From contig JAJQGQ010000087.1 of assembly GCA_021200395.1 (NCBI GenBank), positions 1-12,745 on the forward strand: a DNA stretch of 12,745 nt, in the 5' to 3' direction. The position numbers and the translations under genes are program-made. Within the stretch, counting starts at the first letter, position 1. The number at the start of each line of letters is the position of its first letter. The stretch is from Erysipelotrichaceae bacterium (lineage in GTDB: Bacteria; Bacillota_I; Bacilli_A; Erysipelotrichales; Coprobacillaceae). The notes beneath the pieces were generated by a model that did not search any database, had not been told where the DNA came from, and worked only from the letters and a program-made list of their open reading frames with translations. This document shows, piece by piece, positions 1 to 6,613 of the stretch.

Positions 1-895
1 TTTATTCTATAGAGTTTATATTACTAATGAATTATTTGATTTTATTACAGATCTGCTTGTTGTATTGAGTGTTTTTGCAGCCTTTTATGGATTAATTGAA
101 TATATAGGTATATTAAACAACTATGAAATCAACCAATTTGAAGTTATTATCTTTAATAGCCCTCAGGATCGTGTTAATTCTGTATTCTTTAATGCGAATT
201 ATTATGCCATGATGATTGAATTCTTTGTTTGTTTAATATTCTATAAAATTCTTAAACTAAAAGATCCTTGGCACCATTTAAATTATTTAATCTATTATAT
301 TTTTGCCACTATCTTAAATTTATTTTTACTAGTTTTAACCGCTTGTCGTACGGCTTGGCCTGCTTTGGCAGTTGGAATTATAGTTATGCTTATATTGGAT
401 AGGCATTATAAAACTTGTAGTGCTATTTTTGCAGGTGTTATTGCGTTATGTGGTTATTTCGTATTCAATCCTGAGAAGTTTCCAAGATTCGATAACATTA
501 TTGCTTATTTTAAAACGCGTGAAAAAATCTGGTCTACTGCTATAGCCAATATTAAAACACATCCATTGTTTGGTGAAGGGCCAATGACTTATATGCATAT
601 TTATGAACAATATAATGGGCATCCTACACAACATGCTCATAGTGTTTATTTAGATCCGTTACTTTGTTTTGGTGTTGTTGGTTTAGCGACTATAGCTCCT
701 TATGTTATAAGTATGTTGAAAGGTATTTATCGTTTGTTTTCTAGGAAACAGGATTTAGAATTATTTGCATTAATTATTGCTTATATTGTCATTGTTTTAA
801 TCCATGGTACCATGGATTACACCATATTCTTTGTACAAACCGTATTTTTATTTCTGCTTATATGCAGTTCATATGAAATATATGCTAATGAATAA
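1..895 (+). CDS. O-antigen ligase / Wzy-type polysaccharide polymerase, 5'-truncated by window edge
   Basis: This is the C-terminal part (about 297 codons visible) of a polytopic membrane protein of the O-antigen ligase/Wzy (Wzy_C) family, which joins or polymerises lipid-linked glycans on the outer face of the membrane. The reading frame stays open from position 2 upstream of the first TTG at 65, and the residues there (TNELFDFITDLLVVLSVFAA) look like a genuine membrane segment, so the real start lies outside the window. Family hallmarks are a hydrophobic stretch ending in LTACRTAWPAL (the usual SRxxW-like loop), then KIWSTAIANIKTHPLFGEG and QHAHSVYLDPLLCFGVVG, which match the conserved extracytoplasmic loop with its HPLxGxG and HAH motifs. 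Several further TM helices follow to the C-terminus. A hairpin terminator lies 6 bp after the stop, so this is the last gene of its transcript, probably a capsule or exopolysaccharide cluster to the left. Whether it is a ligase or a polymerase cannot be told from sequence. Confidence 0.85.
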   Translation, partial: LFYRVYITNELFDFITDLLVVLSVFAAFYGLIEYIGILNNYEINQFEVIIFNSPQDRVNSVFFNANYYAMMIEFFVCLIFYKILKLKDPWHHLNYLIYYIFATILNLFLLVLTACRTAWPALAVGIIVMLILDRHYKTCSAIFAGVIALCGYFVFNPEKFPRFDNIIAYFKTREKIWSTAIANIKTHPLFGEGPMTYMHIYEQYNGHPTQHAHSVYLDPLLCFGVVGLATIAPYVISMLKGIYRLFSRKQDLELFALIIAYIVIVLIHGTMDYTIFFVQTVFLFLLICSSYEIYANE

Positions 896-900
896 CATCA

Positions 901-926
901 AAAAAGAGAGCTAAGCTCTCTTTTTA
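901..926 (+). terminator. Rho-independent terminator, probably bidirectional
   Basis: GAGAGC (907-912), loop TAA, GCTCTC (916-921), flanked by six A on the left and five T on the right. The plus-strand transcript of the polysaccharide gene ends in UUUUU. The minus-strand transcript coming from the HAD gene would end in UUUUUU. The A/T flanks can extend the stem. Confidence 0.85.
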
Positions 927-1160
927 CTTGGAACAATTTTAAGGGAATATATACCAGAAGTATTCTTGCTTATTTATGTTTTTGTGTGAAAGCTATATAA
1001 ATAAAGAGAATTCAGAGCAATAGTGGCGTATATTTCTGAAAAATGCAAGTGGGGAAGTGATATATATAGTGTTCCAAGGATGGGAAAAGATTTCCCTCCT
1101 ATATAATACACCATTTTATATAAAATTCAAGTATTTTATTATATTGATAAATTTTTATTA
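927..1160. other. Gene-poor gap between convergent genes, with a distant 9-bp inverted repeat
   Basis: No convincing coding frame lies here. CTTGGAACA (928-936) is repeated in inverted orientation as TGTTCCAAG (1070-1078), 133 bp apart. A compact hairpin GGGAAA-AGA-TTTCCC (1082-1096) follows but has no U-tract on either strand. If the only terminator for the minus-strand HAD gene is the hairpin at 901-926, this region is its 3' untranslated RNA. It could also be a degenerate mobile-element remnant or a small RNA. None of these is established. Confidence 0.35.
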
Positions 1161-1994
1161 TTAGATTAATCCTAATCTATCCAATTCATGATAAATGCCA
1201 TCATCTCTTACACTTTCACATACAGTAGTTGCATATTGTTTTAATTCTGCAGAACCATTTCCCATAACAACACCTCTATGACATGCTTGAATCATTTGGA
1301 GATCATTCATAGAATCACCAAAGCCAATAGTATCTTCCATCGACAAGCCTAAGTAATCAACCACTTGATGAATTGCTTTACCTTTATCTGTTCCTTTAAT
1401 AATGATTTCACCATTGATTGTATCTTTTGAGAATATATCATGTACTACAAAATTATAATCGTTAGATAATACTGCTTTTGGTTCATCAAGTTGAGATATG
1501 TCTTTACAAATAAAACTCATTTTTTGAATAGGAACAGGATTTGCTTCAAAATCCTCAAAAGAATGAATATTAAACATATCTTTTTCTTCAGAAATCATTC
1601 TTTGTAGTTCTGAATTCATGCTACCATTGAGACGTTGACTGACAAACATCTCACTCATTTCTTTACTTTGAAATGTCATATGAGTGGCTTCCATATTATA
1701 TAAAACATGATTTCTATCAAAAACATCTCTAGCAAGTTTTAATTTTTCATCACTTAAAGCTGATTCATAAATCTTTTGACCATTAACTTCAATATATCCA
1801 CCAGCACAACAAATCAAACCATCGAAACCAATATATTCTAATGACCTCACTCCTGCTTTATTTCTACCACTACATATAAATACATAATTTCCATTTTCCC
1901 TAGTCTTTTTAATAGCATATTGAACTTTATCAGTCACTCCTATATCAGGCATAGTTAGTGTACCATCTATATCTAAAAAAATAATCTTACTCAT
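1161..1994 (-). CDS. Cof-type HAD-IIB family hydrolase (sugar-phosphate/phosphate ester phosphatase)
   Basis: A 277-residue soluble HAD phosphatase of the Cof/YidA-like IIB group, cytosolic, expected to dephosphorylate small phosphorylated metabolites; the substrate cannot be deduced. Motif I is FLDIDGT with nucleophile Asp8 and acid/base Asp10. Motif II is the Ser42 of ICSGR. The motif III Lys lies in KGTDKGKAI (about residue 204). Motif IV is GFGDSMNDLQM with the Mg-binding Asp227 and Asp231. The C2-type cap lies between motifs II and III, and the length is typical of the family. I chose the ATG at 1994 rather than the in-frame ATG at 2012, because GGGAGG sits 5 bases upstream of 1994 and the six extra residues (MFWEVN) precede the conserved beta strand. 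A terminator separates it from the upstream beta-helix gene, and an extended -10 lies just in front, so it is probably transcribed on its own. Confidence 0.9.
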   Translation of the reverse strand: MSKIIFLDIDGTLTMPDIGVTDKVQYAIKKTRENGNYVFICSGRNKAGVRSLEYIGFDGLICCAGGYIEVNGQKIYESALSDEKLKLARDVFDRNHVLYNMEATHMTFQSKEMSEMFVSQRLNGSMNSELQRMISEEKDMFNIHSFEDFEANPVPIQKMSFICKDISQLDEPKAVLSNDYNFVVHDIFSKDTINGEIIIKGTDKGKAIHQVVDYLGLSMEDTIGFGDSMNDLQMIQACHRGVVMGNGSAELKQYATTVCESVRDDGIYHELDRLGLI

Positions 1995-2017
1995 ATTAAC
2001 CTCCCAAAACATAAAGT

Positions 2018-2026
2018 ATCATAACA
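2018..2026 (-). promoter_or_regulatory. Candidate extended -10 promoter for the HAD gene
   Basis: On the minus strand TG-T-TATGAT gives an extended -10 with no clear -35. The predicted transcription start is near 2011, just before the GGGAGG ribosome binding site at 2000-2005. It lies downstream of the 2037-2059 terminator, as needed for separate expression of the HAD gene. Seen by eye only. Confidence 0.35.
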
Positions 2027-2030
2027 TAAA

Positions 2031-2059
2031 TAAAAAAAGATATCTATAATAGATATCTT
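2031..2059 (-). terminator. Rho-independent terminator of the beta-helix gene, overlapping its stop codon
   Basis: AAGATATCTA (2037-2046), loop TAA, TAGATATCTT (2050-2059), a perfect 10-bp stem. On the minus strand it runs straight into a tract of seven T (2032-2038). The stem begins inside the TAA stop codon (2058-2060) of the upstream gene. It is AT-rich, so perhaps only partly efficient, and some readthrough into the HAD gene is possible. Confidence 0.75.
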
Positions 2060-3911
2060 AAGAAATAGGTGTTAATGTACCACCATCTTGTAAAGTAATA
2101 GTTTTACCATTAAGCCAACTACAAGCATCACTATCATAATAAATAGTATAACCATTATCATCGATACATGACAAATCATCTTCATCCTCTAAAGTAAGGG
2201 TTGTAATATATGAATTACCTGTTACTACCCATTTAGAATCACTATCTAATGAAATATCACATTGAGATGCACTATTATCAGCATTGACTGTAGCAGTTAA
2301 AGTAGAATTCTTTAAAGTTAATGATAAAGTAGAAATATCATCTACATAAATATCACCTGTTAAAGTCTGATTTGTAGCATTGAATGTTAAACGACCACCA
2401 TTGCTGCCAACACTACCCCATTCGCCATCATTACCAGATACCACTATTAATTTTCCACTACCATAATTAAGTGTTGTATTTTCCAAATTCACAATAGCAT
2501 CTGTATTGGTTACAAAGAACATAGGTGTTGTATCATATACTGTAGAATCTTCTAAAATTTCTAAAGTAGAATCAGTAGCAGTAAATGTTCCTGTTCCTTC
2601 ATCAGCATCTCCTGATTGACTTTGATAAATCATAACGCCACAATTATCAATACCATCATCTGTTCTTCCTACTCCTTGTGCATATAAAGTCGTATTATTA
2701 ATAGTAATAGAATTTTTACCTTCAATAACAGCACAAGAAGCATCGCTTGCTATACCAGTACTATCACTTACAGTAATATTACCTGTAGAATAAATAGATG
2801 GAGATCCTTTGCCAGCTGTGTTTAATATAGAATTAGTAACAGTAATTGTCCCTTCTCCTCTATCTGTAGCAACTGCTGCACAATGAGATCCACTTGTAGA
2901 AATTTCTACATTATCAGCAGTAATCGTTCCACCATAAGTAGCATCTAATCCTCTTGATGAATCCTCTGTTGTTGTAATGGTAACGTTAGAAACTGTAATA
3001 GAAGCACCATCTCCTGTTGCAAAGATACCATTAGCACCTTGAGCACTTGTTGAAATATCTGTATCACTAATAGATAATGTACTACCTTCCTGTACAAGGA
3101 TAGCAGCATTTAATCCATAAAATTCACTACTTTCAGTATCTGAAGTATCTCCACTTGCTTTTGTGATTGTTGAATTCGTTAGAGTTAGATTTCCTCCACT
3201 AGTAACTAATACGACATTTTCATCTTCATTTGTAGAAGTTAAATCCTGATTATCTAATGTTTGAGTATCAGTTACCTCTAATACAGCTGAAGCATCAATA
3301 CTATCTCCTGAACTATTAAGGGTTGTTGTTTCTAAAACCTCCACATCATTAGATGAAGAAGAGTTCCCTAAAAGGAAAATATTACTTCCTAAAACAATGG
3401 CCAACACCAAGAACAATGTTCCTAGTACATTAATAATCGCATAAATGGCTGTTGGTTTTGTTCCACTAAAAGTCTCTTTTAACGTTTTTTGACCTAGATT
3501 ACTCATAATCAAATAAGTCAATGACAACATGAACACAACAACACAAACACTAATAATAACCATTTCAATAACGCTTAATGAATCACTAGTTGATGACATT
3601 CCCATTGTTTCCATTCCTTGACCCATGGATACTTGACTTGTAAAATCAGAGCCATTATCAGGAATATCTGAAGGCATTTCAGATGAATCAGTATCGCCAG
3701 AAGGTAAATCAGGTACAGATGAAGAATCACTTTCACCATCTGATGGCATTTCAGAAATTGTAGAAGCACTATCGATACTAGGCATTTCTTCTGTTTCATT
3801 AAAAGCAGTTGTTGTTTCGGTAGTTTTAGCATGGTATAAAGTACCAACAATGCCACCTAATGAAGCAACAATTAATACAATGCATATAATTAAAGATAAT
3901 CTTTTTTTCAT
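2058..3911 (-). CDS. Three-TM, membrane-anchored extracellular beta-helix (carbohydrate-binding/adhesin-like) protein
   Basis: A 617-residue surface protein. In order: TM1 (about 5-28); an extracellular Ser/Asp/Pro-rich linker (about 29-112) with three EMPS repeats and a Met/Gly patch; TM2 (115-137); a short basic, probably cytoplasmic loop; TM3 (155-182); then about 430 residues of short repeating beta-strand units (TLTNSTI, SISDTDI, TVSNVTI, TITVTNSIL) typical of right-handed parallel beta-helices. The end of the helix has the conserved-looking stretches YQSQSGDADEG, FFVTNTDA and WGSVGSNGGRLTF, which I associate with uncharacterised Firmicute surface proteins annotated as carbohydrate-binding or adhesin. 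No LPXTG, SLH or choline-binding motif is present, so anchoring is by the TM helices. I chose ATG 3911 (MKKRLSL): AAAGGAG lies about 9 bases upstream, while the ATG at 3920 directly abuts that site. Its function (glycan binding, adhesion or another role) is inferred only from the fold. Confidence 0.75.
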   Translation of the reverse strand: MKKRLSLIICIVLIVASLGGIVGTLYHAKTTETTTAFNETEEMPSIDSASTISEMPSDGESDSSSVPDLPSGDTDSSEMPSDIPDNGSDFTSQVSMGQGMETMGMSSTSDSLSVIEMVIISVCVVVFMLSLTYLIMSNLGQKTLKETFSGTKPTAIYAIINVLGTLFLVLAIVLGSNIFLLGNSSSSNDVEVLETTTLNSSGDSIDASAVLEVTDTQTLDNQDLTSTNEDENVVLVTSGGNLTLTNSTITKASGDTSDTESSEFYGLNAAILVQEGSTLSISDTDISTSAQGANGIFATGDGASITVSNVTITTTEDSSRGLDATYGGTITADNVEISTSGSHCAAVATDRGEGTITVTNSILNTAGKGSPSIYSTGNITVSDSTGIASDASCAVIEGKNSITINNTTLYAQGVGRTDDGIDNCGVMIYQSQSGDADEGTGTFTATDSTLEILEDSTVYDTTPMFFVTNTDAIVNLENTTLNYGSGKLIVVSGNDGEWGSVGSNGGRLTFNATNQTLTGDIYVDDISTLSLTLKNSTLTATVNADNSASQCDISLDSDSKWVVTGNSYITTLTLEDEDDLSCIDDNGYTIYYDSDACSWLNGKTITLQDGGTLTPIS

Positions 3912-3958
3912 AAAGTCCATCTCCTTTCACAATTCTCATTTTACAGATTATTTACCAT

Positions 3959-3971
3959 ATTATATTGTCAA
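3959..3971 (-). promoter_or_regulatory. Possible promoter elements for the beta-helix gene
   Basis: The minus strand contains a perfect TTGACA (3966-3971) and, overlapping the same short stretch, a perfect TATAAT (3959-3964). They are too close to work together. TATAAT as a -10 would give a start near 3952 and a leader of about 40 bases. TTGACA as a -35 finds only weak -10 partners (TAATCT with a 15-bp spacer). The promoter is in this region, but the exact elements are unresolved. Confidence 0.25.
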
Positions 3972-4039
3972 AACTGTGTGAAATTATAGAAATAATCTAT
4001 GAATAAATATTTTTTTACAAAGGAATAAAACCTAAAATA

Positions 4040-4068
4040 TTGCATTTTAAACGTTTTTGAATTATGAT
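4040..4068 (+). promoter_or_regulatory. Sigma-A-type promoter of the tautomerase gene
   Basis: TTGCAT (4040-4045), a 17-bp spacer and TATGAT (4063-4068). The expected transcription start near 4075 falls at the edge of the AAAGGAGG ribosome binding site (4074-4081), implying a very short leader. Confidence 0.45.
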
Positions 4069-4088
4069 ATCTCAAAGGAGGTTTTTAT

Positions 4089-4430
4089 ATGCCATTTATT
4101 GATTCAAAAGTAACAATAAAGTTAAGTAATGAAAAGAAAGAAGCCATTAAATCCAAACTGGGAAAAGCTGTTTCCATCTTAGGTAAAGGTGAAACATATT
4201 TAATGGTTGGATTTGATGATCAATATGATTTATATTTTGGTGGAGAAAAATTAGAAAAAGGAGCTTATGTTTCTGTTTCTTTATTTGGTAATGCGTCTAG
4301 AGAGGCTTACAATCAAATGACAGCTGCAATATGTGATATTCTTGAAGAAGAATTAGATATACCTGGTGATCATGTATATGTGACTTATCACGGTATTAAG
4401 GATTGGGGCTTTGATGGTGGCTTGTTTTAA
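4089..4430 (+). CDS. MIF-like tautomerase family protein
   Basis: A 113-residue protein of the macrophage migration inhibitory factor branch of the tautomerase superfamily, which forms trimers and tautomerises phenylpyruvate-like keto-enol substrates using the N-terminal proline. Pro2 follows the initiator Met. GKGETYLMVGFDDQYDLYFGG aligns well with the human MIF segment from GKPPQY to AFGG, placing Lys33 at the position of human Lys32. VYVTY matches the human VYINY segment: the equivalent of Tyr95 is kept (Tyr97), but Asn97 is replaced by Thr99. The C-terminus DWGFDGGLF resembles GWNNSTF. There is no signal peptide, so it is cytosolic unless exported otherwise. A strong AAAGGAGG site lies 7 bases before the ATG. 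It has its own promoter and terminator, so it is a single-gene transcript. The family is clear; the physiological substrate is unknown. Confidence 0.85.
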   Translation: MPFIDSKVTIKLSNEKKEAIKSKLGKAVSILGKGETYLMVGFDDQYDLYFGGEKLEKGAYVSVSLFGNASREAYNQMTAAICDILEEELDIPGDHVYVTYHGIKDWGFDGGLF

Positions 4431-4455
4431 AGCGATTAAAATCGCTTTTTCTTTG
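4429..4455 (+). terminator. Rho-independent terminator of the tautomerase gene
   Basis: AAAGCGAT (4429-4436), loop TAAA, ATCGCTTT (4441-4448), followed by a T-rich tail (TTCTTTG). The left arm starts within the TAA stop codon (4428-4430). Confidence 0.85.
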
Positions 4456-4468
4456 TTAATTTGTGAAA

Positions 4469-4520
4469 TTGACTAAATGTTTAGTTTTAACTTTGTTTTT
4501 TATATGTTTTCATGTAACAT
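4469..4520 (+). promoter_or_regulatory. Promoter region of the PBP operon with a small palindrome
   Basis: The region between the tautomerase terminator and the first PBP gene must hold the operon promoter. A TTGACT (4469-4474) has no good -10 at normal distance. TTGTTT (4493-4498), 16 bp, TAACAT (4515-4520) is a possible alternative. A 14-bp dyad ACTAAA-TG-TTTAGT (4472-4485) overlaps the TTGACT and could be an operator. All of this is low-confidence reading by eye. Confidence 0.25.
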
Positions 4521-4540
4521 AGGATATGGAGGTGTATCTT

Positions 4541-6604
4541 TTGAATATATTTAAGAAAAATTCACCAAAATTTGAAGGCGTTAAAGAAGAAGATATAAAA
4601 ATTAAAAGTCAGCCTGAGAATGTTATTTCTCGAAGATTCAAGATACTTATCGGAGCAGTTATTTTTATTGGTGTTATGTTACTTGGAAGAATGTATTATC
4701 TACAAGTCAATCAACAGGAGTACTATACAACGAAGCTTTCTCAATATAATACGAGTACTTTTACTAAAGATACCGCTAGAGGAAATATTTATGATCGTAA
4801 TTATACGCGTCTAGTTTATAATAAAACAATTAATTGTGCCACTTATTATACAGTTAGCGGAATTACAAGTGGAGAAATTGAGATTATTGTTAATTTTTTA
4901 ATAGAGAATGTTGATGTTGATATATCATCAGTAACAACTAGAGATAAAAAGGATTATCTAATTATGAAGGATCCTGATTATGTCAATAGTCTTTTAAGTG
5001 ATGATGAATTATCAGGTGACAGTGATACTGTTTATAAATTAAAACTTGAAAGAATTACGGATGATATTTTAGAGGATCATTTATCAGATGATGATATTCG
5101 CTATTATATGCTTTATAATAAGATTGAAACTTGTACAAGTGGATCAGTTGTATTATTAGAGGATTTAAGTGTTAAGGAAGCCAGTGTTATTGGTGAAAAT
5201 GGTGATATTTTACGTGGTGTACAGATTACTACAGATTGGTCAAGAGAATATACATATGGATCAACATTTAAATCAGTATTAGGAAGTGTTACAACCAAGA
5301 AACAAGGTTTACCTGCTAGTACTCAAGATATATTATTGGCATTAGATTATAATAATGATTCTCGTGTTGGTACGTCTGGTTTAGAACAACAATATGAAAG
5401 TATTTTATCTGGAACACCTGCAACTTATTCATTAACTTATGATAGTAATGGTGACCCAAGTATTGAAACTGTTTCGAGTGGTAGTTCAGGTAGTAATATT
5501 CGTTTAACGATTGATTGGGAAATACAAGAGTATATTAGTGATTTGATTGAAGAAATCATGGAAGAGAATAATTGGCCTACTAATGATGGTATTTTTATAT
5601 CGATGATGGATCCTAATACAGGCGAAGTGTATTTAATGGCTGGTAAGCAACGACAAGAAGATGGTACAATTATTGATTATGCATCTGGTAATTATTTATC
5701 TGCTTATGCTGTTGGTTCGACATTTAAAGGTGCTACAATATATACAGCTTATAAAGAAAACCTAATTACAACAAGTACAACTTTTGATGATACAAGTGCT
5801 GGTTTTAAAATTGCTGGTACAGCAACAAAGTATTCATGGACCAAGAGTGGTTTAGGAACGTTAAATGATATACAAGCTTTAGCGCAATCATCCAATGTCT
5901 TTATGTGGCATATAGCTGTATTGTTGGGTGGAGGAACCTATACATATGGAGGAACACTCAATATTGATGAAAGTGCTTTTGATACATTACGTAAAGATGC
6001 AGGTGACTTAGGATTAGGTGTTAAAACCGGTTTAGATGTACCTTATGAAGCACTAGGTTATCGTGGTAAGATTACAAGTCGACAAGCTGGTAACTTATTA
6101 GATGCTGTTATTGGTCAATATGATACATATACAACTGTTCAATTATTGCAATATGTTTCAACGATTGCTAATGGTGGCAAGAGAATACAGCCACACTTAT
6201 TTATGGAAACATTTGAGGAAACAAGCGATGGTACAAAGATTGCAAAATTACAACATAAAGTTAAAGTATTAGATGATGTTTCTAGTTATGCTTTAGGTAT
6301 TGAGCGTGTTCAATTAGGTTTTAGAGAAGGTTGTGTTTCTGGTTTAGCTGCTAGTTATAATGGTAATGGTATTACTCAAGCTGCAGGTAAGACTGGTACA
6401 GCTGAAGTTTATGTGGATGGTACAAAATATAATAACAGAGCTTTTGTAGGTTATGCACCATATGATGATCCTGAGATTGCAGTGGCATGTATGTCAGCAG
6501 CGCAACCTGTTGGTTCTTCAAGTGCCTGTCAGACTTTAGTAAATGCTGCTTTTGAAAAATATTTTGAAAAATATAGTACCGATACAACAGATAGTGAAGA
6601 TTAG
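4541..6604 (+). CDS. Class B penicillin-binding protein (PBP2/FtsI-type transpeptidase)
   Basis: A 687-residue monofunctional DD-transpeptidase that cross-links peptidoglycan outside the membrane. A basic cytoplasmic tail is followed by one TM anchor (about 34-54) and then the PBP dimerisation/pedestal domain, beginning ARGNIYDRN and including REYTYGS and SGLEQQYESILSG. The transpeptidase domain has all three motifs: STFK with nucleophile Ser393 and Lys396, SSN at 450-452, and KTGT from Lys617. The first gene of a two-gene operon, it ends 9 bp before the class A PBP, which suggests coordinated synthesis. I chose the TTG at 4541 because GGAGG (4528-4532) lies 8 bases before it; the upstream in-frame ATG at 4526 overlaps that site. 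No division-cluster genes (mraW, ftsL, mraY) flank it, so an elongation or general role is as likely as septation. A second STFK at 241-244 in the pedestal domain is not the active site. Confidence 0.92.
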   Translation: MNIFKKNSPKFEGVKEEDIKIKSQPENVISRRFKILIGAVIFIGVMLLGRMYYLQVNQQEYYTTKLSQYNTSTFTKDTARGNIYDRNYTRLVYNKTINCATYYTVSGITSGEIEIIVNFLIENVDVDISSVTTRDKKDYLIMKDPDYVNSLLSDDELSGDSDTVYKLKLERITDDILEDHLSDDDIRYYMLYNKIETCTSGSVVLLEDLSVKEASVIGENGDILRGVQITTDWSREYTYGSTFKSVLGSVTTKKQGLPASTQDILLALDYNNDSRVGTSGLEQQYESILSGTPATYSLTYDSNGDPSIETVSSGSSGSNIRLTIDWEIQEYISDLIEEIMEENNWPTNDGIFISMMDPNTGEVYLMAGKQRQEDGTIIDYASGNYLSAYAVGSTFKGATIYTAYKENLITTSTTFDDTSAGFKIAGTATKYSWTKSGLGTLNDIQALAQSSNVFMWHIAVLLGGGTYTYGGTLNIDESAFDTLRKDAGDLGLGVKTGLDVPYEALGYRGKITSRQAGNLLDAVIGQYDTYTTVQLLQYVSTIANGGKRIQPHLFMETFEETSDGTKIAKLQHKVKVLDDVSSYALGIERVQLGFREGCVSGLAASYNGNGITQAAGKTGTAEVYVDGTKYNNRAFVGYAPYDDPEIAVACMSAAQPVGSSSACQTLVNAAFEKYFEKYSTDTTDSED

Positions 6605-6613
6605 GAGGTAGCA

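Noticed and set aside
1082..1096. GGGAAA-AGA-TTTCCC hairpin as a terminator of the HAD gene
   Set aside because: No U-tract follows on the minus strand (next bases are ATCCTTGG) or on the plus strand.
1023..1106. Short plus-strand open frame between the convergent genes
   Set aside because: Only 27 codons from a GTG, no ribosome binding site, stops immediately upstream, and no recognisable family.
3411..3421. GAACAATGTTC, resembling a LexA box
   Set aside because: The spacing is 3 rather than the 4 bases of the Bacillus-type GAAC-N4-GTTC box, and it lies inside the beta-helix coding sequence, far from any promoter.
3575..3856. 93-codon frame on the minus strand inside the beta-helix gene
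   Set aside because: Same strand, shifted frame over the low-complexity Ser/Asp/Pro linker; a compositional shadow with no ribosome binding site.
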